This document shows, one piece after another, positions 63,201-64,000 of a stretch of 64,000 bases of DNA. The number at the start of each line of letters is the position of its first letter. Within the stretch, counting starts at the first letter, position 1. The DNA is taken from contig JAQJVL010000029.1 of assembly GCA_035578905.1 (NCBI GenBank), forward strand, positions 3,866,668 through 3,930,667, read 5' to 3'. The notes beneath the pieces were generated by a model. The model made no database searches. It was given only the letters and a program-made list of their open reading frames with translations, and had not been told where the DNA came from. The stretch is from Stictocephala bisonia. Taxonomy: Eukaryota > Arthropoda > Insecta > Hemiptera > Membracidae. The translations under genes were made by a program, and so were the position numbers.

Positions 63201-63688
63201 ATGACAGATTTGGAGGAAGATAAACTGAAAAAAATAAATAATAAGAATGCAGGAATTGATAAAGGAAACTAAGTTTTGATTATTTGAAAAAATACCAACA
63301 GAAATTCATCAAGTAGACAGGTTTCTTATGTCTTCTTATTGTAATGTTTAACAAAATATAAGTACTTGATATTTATTTAATTACATATCTTTATGTGTAA
63401 TTGAATGAATTGAATAGTTATACTGGTTAGCCCATTGTGCATAGAACAAGCATTAGTGATAGAACACAAGACTGTTATTTAAAGCCTTATAATACTATTA
63501 AAATGTTAAAATCCTATTCACTTTCCATGCATTAATTTCTCAGGGGATCTGTATAAAAATAATACCTTAATTTCTTGCAATGTCAATTCAGCGTGGTGTT
63601 TTGATCTCTTTAATCCATCAATCTGTATATCAGCCAACTGGAGTTTAGTTGATGTGTCTATCATCTTCTGCTGCAAATCAATGAAGGC
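60193..63688 (-). CDS. Pfdn1: prefoldin subunit 1 (5' exon beyond the window)
   Basis: Three minus-strand exons (63688-63566, 61920-61792, 60294-60193) with correct splice sites join in phase 0 to 117 residues, ending in TAG. The known family has about 122-130 residues; only a short N-terminal exon (about 8-15 residues) is missing and should lie past 64000. The product is a beta-type subunit of the hexameric prefoldin chaperone, which passes unfolded actin and tubulin to the CCT complex in the cytosol. Both coiled-coil arms and the central hairpin region (YESVGRAFML) are visible. The first exon was not visible in the last 300 bases. Confidence 0.93.
60715..61596. mobile_element. 882-bp near-perfect palindrome (foldback MITE) in a prefoldin intron
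   Basis: CAGTGTGTCCCGTAAGTAAC at the left and GTTACTTACGGGACACCCTG at the right, with TA on both sides (60713-60714, 61597-61598). The inverted similarity continues through both arms (e.g. CAAAATGGCGGCCATTTTAA / TTAAAATGGCCGCCATCTTG) to the centre at about 61155 (AATTGAAAACTTTAGTTTTCAATT). Each arm is about 430 bases. No coding capacity. Confidence 0.93.
61792..61920 (-). CDS. Pfdn1: prefoldin subunit 1, exon 3 (43 codons)
   Basis: Acceptor TTATTTTGCAG; GLSSETKTYESVGRAFMLTE then NIDIKINNCEEKIKSLE. The Y-x-x-V-G-R-x-F motif is the hallmark of this subunit's beta-hairpin region. Donor GAG|GTCAGT. Confidence 0.93.
61921..63565 (-). other. intron 2 of prefoldin subunit 1
   Basis: AT-rich. No element identified; the frame at 62753-62989 has no domain. 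Confidence 0.5.
63566..63688 (-). CDS. Pfdn1: prefoldin subunit 1, exon 2 (41 codons)
   Basis: Acceptor ATGGTTTTCTAG, then AFIDLQQKMIDTSTKLQLAD and IQIDGLKRSKHHAELTLQEI, the N-terminal helix of the family (kaF.eLQ.k.idt..k..lad.qi..l.r.kkha.lt..Ei). Donor AAG|GTATTA. Confidence 0.92.
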
Positions 63689-64000
63689 CTAGAAAACCAT
63701 TAAGTATAATAAATTGTAAATAAAATACCTTAACCCTTTGTATGCAATGAGGAAAATAATGAACTCCCCAAGACAATTTATAAATTTAATTTAATAACAC
63801 ATTAACCAAATAATGGGTCATATAGTTACCGAGTGCACCCTGTGCTGTTTTAAGAGGGAATTAGCTGGCATTAATAGAATAAGTGAGGTAGGTCTTAAAT
63901 GGCTTCATGGATTTGATTTAGTTTTGTGTCAGATGACTTGATATTTTTATTAATATCCCATGACTTTTGGACTTGTTTCCAATTATATACATAACAGCTT
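63689..64000. other. intron 1 of prefoldin subunit 1 (right edge)
   Basis: No start exon recognised in the last 312 bases; exon 1 is probably beyond the window. Confidence 0.5.

Overview
The window is AT-rich, intron-rich eukaryotic nuclear DNA, most likely from an insect; hemipteran is a guess from the repeat content, not a demonstrated assignment. There are no bacterial-style operons, long uninterrupted genes, CRISPR arrays or rRNA genes. Most of the sequence is transposable elements in various stages of decay.

Two host genes can be read through their splice sites. (1) A large plus-strand gene at 20981-47023 encodes a protein of about 786 aa with two N-terminal BED zinc fingers, a hAT-transposase-like core and a C-terminal hAT dimerisation region. 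All intron phases join without a frameshift, yet all three positions aligned with the hAT D-D-E triad are changed, which suggests a domesticated transposase. (2) The minus-strand gene at 60193-63688 encodes prefoldin subunit 1; its three downstream exons are in the window and the short first exon lies past the right edge.

Layout. 1-12.4 kb: CpG-rich start, an 85-bp tandem array, a Penelope-like hammerhead motif, SINEs, a PIF/Harbinger relic, a LINE 3' fragment, and a recurrent 21-nt motif. 12.4-20 kb: SINEs, a hammerhead-bearing palindrome, and a hAT relic with a clear 8-bp target duplication. 21-47 kb: the BED/hAT-derived gene, whose introns hold a mariner, LINE endonuclease and reverse-transcriptase fragments, a Helitron with an intact-looking 3' end, a head-to-head pair of Penelope-like fragments inside that Helitron, more SINEs and a LINE end. 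47-59 kb: foldback elements, a 1.5-kb non-autonomous hAT-like element, a 2-kb DNA transposon with terminal inverted repeats of about 420 bp, a triplicated 160-bp segment and several TTAA-flanked (piggyBac-like) MITEs. 60-64 kb: the prefoldin gene, with an 882-bp near-perfect palindrome in its last intron.

The least ordinary signals are the domesticated hAT gene with its altered active site, and three independent palindromes or fragments that carry hammerhead-ribozyme-like cores of the Penelope type.
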